Shown here one piece after another: positions 40,546 to 43,064 of a stretch of 43,064 nt of DNA. Positions within the stretch are counted from its first letter, which is position 1, and the number at the start of each line of letters is the position of its first letter. The notes below the pieces were generated by a model. The model ran no database searches. It had not been told where the DNA came from and saw nothing but the letters and a program-made list of their open reading frames with translations. The position numbers and the translations under genes are program-made. Source of the DNA: Candidatus Bathyarchaeota archaeon (GTDB lineage: Archaea > Thermoproteota > Bathyarchaeia > TCS64); assembly GCA_026014815.1 (NCBI GenBank), contig JAOZHP010000062.1, positions 1 through 43,064 on the forward strand. The letters are read 5' to 3'.

Positions 40546-41175
40546 CTAGAGCAGAGTCTGGACCACGGTAGTTACGGAGGGAATCTCTCTCTCAATGGAC
40601 AAGATAGAGCCAACTGTTGGCCTAATCTCGATTCTAATTTCCTCGAAAGGCTTTCCATATTTATCGGGGTGAGAAACAATTTGTGGTTTTATGTCAGCTA
40701 GTTTAATTTGTTTGAAATCGACGACCACTTGCATCTTTTCACCGACCTCAAGCAGGCTGTCACTGTCACCGGTGATTGTCTTTATCGTTGTAACTGTTCC
40801 GTTTGGTATGCCCGTTGAATAAATGACTGTATGTCCACGAGCCAAGGTATATGTAATCATCATATTGTTATCGCTACAGTCTATGGGCTCGTGACCCTGA
40901 GCTAGTTTAATGTAAAAGACGATTTCTTCCAGACAGACTTCTGATTGGTCACCTGTAGTGGTGTTAGAGAAGTACCCAGTTATAGATGGGTCAGCCATCA
41001 ATGAGGAGCTTGTCTCTTTTAACGTAGATATAACGGTGGTCTGAGCCTTGTCAGACACAATAAACCCAACGTTTAGGATGACGAAGCTAAAGGCAGACGC
41101 GGTGATAACGAAAGCAACCAATATGATCGCCGTCTCAATACCTGTAACACCACGCCTTGACCTCATTGATATCAT
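40546..41175 (-). CDS. Archaellin paralogue
   Basis: 209 aa. MRSRRGVTGIETAIILVAFVITASAF is a class III signal peptide (processing after RRG), followed by an archaellin domain ending IRPTVGSILSIEREIPSV. Shares segments such as TTGDQS--CL, QGHEPI and DSLLEVGEK with the archaellin at 11166-11792. Starts at ATG 41175 or 41166; AT-rich TTTTTTAAATTAAA at 41190-41203 fits a near-leaderless promoter. Confidence 0.88.
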   Translation of the reverse strand: MISMRSRRGVTGIETAIILVAFVITASAFSFVILNVGFIVSDKAQTTVISTLKETSSSLMADPSITGYFSNTTTGDQSEVCLEEIVFYIKLAQGHEPIDCSDNNMMITYTLARGHTVIYSTGIPNGTVTTIKTITGDSDSLLEVGEKMQVVVDFKQIKLADIKPQIVSHPDKYGKPFEEIRIEIRPTVGSILSIEREIPSVTTVVQTLL

Positions 41176-41483
41176 GAGTTTGCGTATAGATTTAATTTAA
41201 AAAAGGTCTATGGACGATGAATCCATATGAACAAATATTTGTTTTAATTGATATATTTCTTTGATATTGTTATTAAAATAAGTTATTTTAGCATTACATA
41301 TGGAAAAATTAACTTGTAGCCGTATATTTACTAACCGAAAAAATAGATAAACACTGTAACATCTGGATTCATTTCATGTAACCCTAAAAAACAGTGTAAA
41401 CATGTATGAGTGTCTGAGGGATAACTAATCTTTATAACCGCCATTGCGTTCATTGAATCGAGATATTATAAGGTGAATAATGC
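41176..41483. other. 308-base intergenic region between archaellin and cdc48
   Basis: Strongly AT-rich divergent promoter region with no gene I can support. It holds a perfect 14-base palindrome AACAAATATTTGTT at 41230-41243 (nearer archaellin) and the cdc48 TATA box at 41431-41437. No tRNA-like structure or repeat array is seen. Confidence 0.6.
41431..41437 (+). promoter_or_regulatory. TATA box of cdc48
   Basis: TTTATAA lies about 47 bases before the TTG start; with transcription about 25 bases downstream, this gives a short leader holding the AGGTGA ribosome site at 41471-41476. Confidence 0.45.
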
Positions 41484-43064
41484 TTGAGCAGCGTCCAGTT
41501 AAAGGTATCAGAAGCGAAACAGCAGCGAGACGTGGGACGAAGCATCGCCAGAATGGACTCAGACACAATGAAGAAGCTGGGCGTAACAGTTGGTGACGTT
41601 GTTCAGATTGAAGGAAAAAAGCCCACGGCTGCCAAGGCATGGCCAGCATACCCTGAGGATCAGGGACTCGGCCTCGTCAGAATAGACGGATTCATCAGGA
41701 AAAACTGCAGCATATCAATAAACGAATTTGTAACAGTCACCAAGGCAGAGGCAGAATACGCTACCAGCGTGAAGTTAGCCCCCGTAGACATTAGGATCAG
41801 CGTGGACAACGACTTCATTAGATTCGTTAAGGATAGGCTCATAGACAGGCCCGCAACCAGAGGAGATACACTCCTAATCATGATGCTGGGCCACAGTGTG
41901 CCATTCATGGTGGTGAACACGAGACCAGGTGGAATCGTAAAGATCGCTCCCACAACAGAGATCAGCATCATGAGCGAGCCGGTTCCCGAGCTGGAAATGC
42001 CCAGCAGAACCACCTACGAGGACATAGGTGGCTTAGATGAGGAGATTAGGCGCATCAGAGAGATGGTTGAACTCCCCCTGAGGCACCCAGAGATATTCCA
42101 GAGGCTAGGAATCGATCCACCGAAAGGCGTGTTACTCCACGGTCCACCAGGCTGCGGAAAGACACTGCTAGTTAGGGCGGTAGCAAGTGAGTCTGAAGCA
42201 AACTTCTATGCCATCAACGGCCCCGAGATCATGAGCAAGTTCTACGGGGAGTCAGAGGCACGTATGCGAAAAATGTTCGAGGACGCAGAGAAAAACGCTC
42301 CAAGCATCTTATTCATAGATGAGATCGACGCTATCGCCCCTAAGCGAAGCGAGGTAACAGGCGAAGTCGAACGACGAGTAGTCGCTCAGCTACTCGCAAG
42401 CATGGATGGTCTCAAGGGACGAGGTCACGTCATAGTCATCGGAGCCACCAACAGACCTAACGCCATAGACGAGGCGCTGAGAAGGCCAGGTAGGTTCGAC
42501 AGGGAGATAGAGATCGGCATCCCTGGAAGAGAAGGCAGGAACGAGATAATCCAGATCCACACACGCGGAATGCCATTAGCCGAGGACGTTGACCTCAAGA
42601 GAACAGTTGAGATCACTCACGGGTACACAGGAGCAGATCTTGAGTCACTGAGCCGAGAGGCAGCCATGAAGGCCCTACGTCGATATCTACCCCAGATCAA
42701 CCTTGAGGAGAAACGCATCCCTCACGAGGTTCTGGATCAGATGGTAGTCAACAACCAAGATATACTCGACGCGTTCAGAGAGATCACTCCAACAGCCATG
42801 AGAGAAGTCTACATCGAGTCTCCTAACGTTCCATGGGACGAGGTCGGCGGACTTGACCAAGTAAAAGAAAACCTCAAGGAAGCAGTTGAGTGGCCCCTCA
42901 AGACACCTGAAGTATTCACGAGACTGGGAATCAGCCCACCGAGAGGCATCTTGCTGCATGGTCCACCAGGCTGCGGAAAAACTCTGCTAGCCAGAGCCGT
43001 GGCGACCGAGAGTGAGGCAAACTTCATCAACGTAAGGGGCCCCGAGATATTCAGCAAATGGGTC
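41484..43064 (+). CDS. Cdc48/VCP-type AAA+ ATPase, truncated by the window end
   Basis: TTG start at 41484, 7 bases after AGGTGA; 527 codons are open to the end of the window. The N-domain (residues about 1-190, [24 protein letters not shown]) leads to D1 with Walker A GPPGCGKT at about 220 and Walker [11 protein letters not shown], then D2, whose Walker A (GPPGCGKT) lies at about 493. It unfolds ubiquitin-like or degron-tagged proteins and may feed the proteasome genes nearby. The D2 C-terminus is missing. Confidence 0.93.
   Translation, partial: MSSVQLKVSEAKQQRDVGRSIARMDSDTMKKLGVTVGDVVQIEGKKPTAAKAWPAYPEDQGLGLVRIDGFIRKNCSISINEFVTVTKAEAEYATSVKLAPVDIRISVDNDFIRFVKDRLIDRPATRGDTLLIMMLGHSVPFMVVNTRPGGIVKIAPTTEISIMSEPVPELEMPSRTTYEDIGGLDEEIRRIREMVELPLRHPEIFQRLGIDPPKGVLLHGPPGCGKTLLVRAVASESEANFYAINGPEIMSKFYGESEARMRKMFEDAEKNAPSILFIDEIDAIAPKRSEVTGEVERRVVAQLLASMDGLKGRGHVIVIGATNRPNAIDEALRRPGRFDREIEIGIPGREGRNEIIQIHTRGMPLAEDVDLKRTVEITHGYTGADLESLSREAAMKALRRYLPQINLEEKRIPHEVLDQMVVNNQDILDAFREITPTAMREVYIESPNVPWDEVGGLDQVKENLKEAVEWPLKTPEVFTRLGISPPRGILLHGPPGCGKTLLARAVATESEANFINVRGPEIFSKWV

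Noticed and set aside
1-43064. CRISPR array
   Set aside because: No regularly spaced identical repeats of 20-40 bases were seen.

Overview
The window is archaeal. It carries TBP and TFE-beta, an exosome block (Rrp4, Rrp41, Rrp42), SBDS, a 20S proteasome alpha and beta pair, the KH-domain beta-CASP nuclease aCPSF1/FttA, Pcc1, L37Ae, SepF, archaellins, a Cdc48-type AAA+ ATPase and sn-glycerol-1-phosphate dehydrogenase. TFE-beta with an Fe-S motif, together with SepF, points to a TACK- or Asgard-type lineage (Bathyarchaeia- or Thorarchaeia-like is a guess). The sequence alone does not fix the phylum. Many genes look leaderless or start with GTG or TTG, behind AT-rich TATA boxes.

Bases 1 to about 7950 form an accessory, visibly more A+T-rich segment. 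It begins inside a tyrosine recombinase that runs off the left edge. A rightward train of short genes follows (45 to about 360 aa, often overlapping as ATGA or GTGA). Many encode CxxC zinc-binding proteins, ribbon-helix-helix-like proteins or coiled coils. The train ends in a cold-shock-domain gene split by an in-frame TAG. A leftward gene with a degenerate PLD motif lies next to an M14 carboxypeptidase whose homology stops abruptly at about 7950, which may be an element junction. Regulatory-looking palindromes are stacked at 1448-1511, with another at 1742-1757.

Bases 8600 to 25400 are chromosomal. They hold a transcription-initiation and secretion cluster (TBP, TFE-beta, signal peptidase I), an archaellin, an amino-acid and NAD metabolism group (DapB-like dehydrogenase, NadB, D-aminoacylase, ProC), GMP synthase, an HpcH aldolase, and a leftward block psmA-SBDS-rrp4-rrp41-rrp42-rpl37ae-pcc1. 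A tRNA-Asp, two small regulators and inorganic pyrophosphatase come next.

Bases 25400 to 36200 run almost entirely leftward. They hold hypC, hyuAB, a sulfur-relay operon (tusA, a frameshifted dsrE2-like gene, dsrE, dsrF, dsrH-like genes, then an Lrp regulator coupled to dsrH), a Nudix gene without a normal start codon, a four-subunit 2-oxoacid:ferredoxin oxidoreductase (D-A-B-C) and an ornithine cyclodeaminase/alanine dehydrogenase homologue. This suits an anaerobic organism that ferments amino acids or peptides. Bases 36380 to 43064 carry sepF, aCPSF1, psmB, G1P dehydrogenase, a second archaellin and the start of a Cdc48 gene that leaves the window.

The observations most worth a second look are the TAG-interrupted cold-shock gene, the three-part palindrome architecture upstream of tusA, the single-base frameshift in the dsrE2-like gene, the Nudix gene lying in frame behind the korC stop codon, the palindrome array in the mobile segment, and the TBP/TFE-beta linkage.
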